A DNA stretch of 64,000 bases. It comes from Chaenocephalus aceratus. Taxonomy: Eukaryota > Chordata > Actinopteri > Perciformes > Channichthyidae. The position numbers were made by a program, and so were the translations under genes. Under the pieces are notes generated by a model. It searched no databases, was not told the DNA's origin, and worked only from the letters and a program-made list of their open reading frames with translations. Location of the stretch: positions 19,545,883-19,609,882 of the forward strand of contig CM043790.1 in the NCBI GenBank assembly GCA_023974075.1. Reading direction: 5' to 3'. This document shows positions 63,748-64,000 of the stretch, piece after piece. Positions within the stretch are counted from its first letter, which is position 1, and each line of letters opens with the position of its first letter.

Positions 63748-64000
63748 TTTTTCCTTTAGACCCTTGCGGTTTATTCTTAAAAATCCTTACCCTTACCCAC
63801 CCCCCATTTTCCCTCTGCTGGTCTATGGCCTTGTAGAGGGTAACGGGGTACAGAGTCGCTTGGATAAGCGGGGGAGTGCATCTAACGAAGAGATAGGTTG
63901 TTGTGCTCCCTCTCTCTGTTTCTTATCCTATATCTAATAGAACTGCTCGGGTCTTGATAGATTGAGTGGGGAAGTTCATGAGATCTTTCTAGAGGGTTAG
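63748..64000 (-). repeat. Inverted copy of the 13.7-14.6 kb repeat, running off the window
   Basis: AGACCCTTGCGGTTTATTCT starts the match; it then follows the reverse complement of 14645-14404 with a few differences (for example GGTCTATGGCCTTGTAGAG and GATAAGCGGGGGAGTGCA). The rest of the element is probably beyond the window end. Confidence 0.85.

Overview
This window looks like a piece of a teleost fish chromosome that consists almost entirely of transposable elements. The evidence is eukaryotic gene structure (a spliced transposase with GT-AG introns) plus a repertoire typical of ray-finned fish: hAT elements, L2, CR1/Rex1-like and L1 LINEs, tyrosine-recombinase DIRS retrotransposons, a Ty3/Gypsy remnant, and SINE/LINE tails carrying the common fish GTCGCTTTGGATAAAAG motif. 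I recognised no host protein-coding gene. The stretches at 1-1.6, 8.8-13.2, 20.1-23.2, 31.8-33, 33.8-34.9 and 59-63.1 kb are AT-rich and have no supportable gene. They could be intronic or intergenic.

Layout. 1.6-3.4 kb: a short inverted-repeat transposon inserted into another copy of its own family. 3.4-8.8 kb: a solo-LTR remnant split by a hAT, split by a second hAT, split by a TA-flanked element that holds an LTR-like block. 10.5 kb: a tRNA-type SINE. 13.2-20.1 kb: an L2 tail split by a Jockey-group LINE, which is split by an unclassified insert carrying a complete hAT transposon. That hAT has an 8-bp target duplication and an intact six-exon transposase. 23.3-31.8 kb: minus-strand LINEs nested as CR1-like A, then L2, then CR1-like B, with an L1 fragment and a short 3' tail also inserted in A. 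33-35.3 kb: L2 fragments and a DNA-transposon end.

35.7-55.9 kb: two DIRS elements face each other with their gag ends. They are separated by a Gypsy remnant, an L1 ORF1 and a 602-bp near-perfect palindrome. Both DIRS copies lack reverse transcriptase and share the same stop codons in the RNase H remnant, so both descend from a progenitor that was already defective. The second copy is split by a very young LTR retrotransposon: the LTRs differ at 1 of 366 positions and there is a 5-bp target duplication. This element has no pol. Its single 1228-codon ORF encodes a proline-rich protein built on an array of 21 exact-length 60-bp repeats. 55.9-59 kb: a third CR1-like LINE on the plus strand. 63.2-64 kb: a LINE 3' end, then an inverted copy of the repeat at 14.4-14.6 kb.

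The most notable items are the apparently complete hAT transposon, the young pol-less LTR element with its giant repeat ORF, the RT-less DIRS pair with tandem NRF1-like motifs, the palindromic element with TGTCA ends, and a 2A-like peptide at the start of a LINE endonuclease ORF. All family assignments come from reading the sequence. No database search was run.
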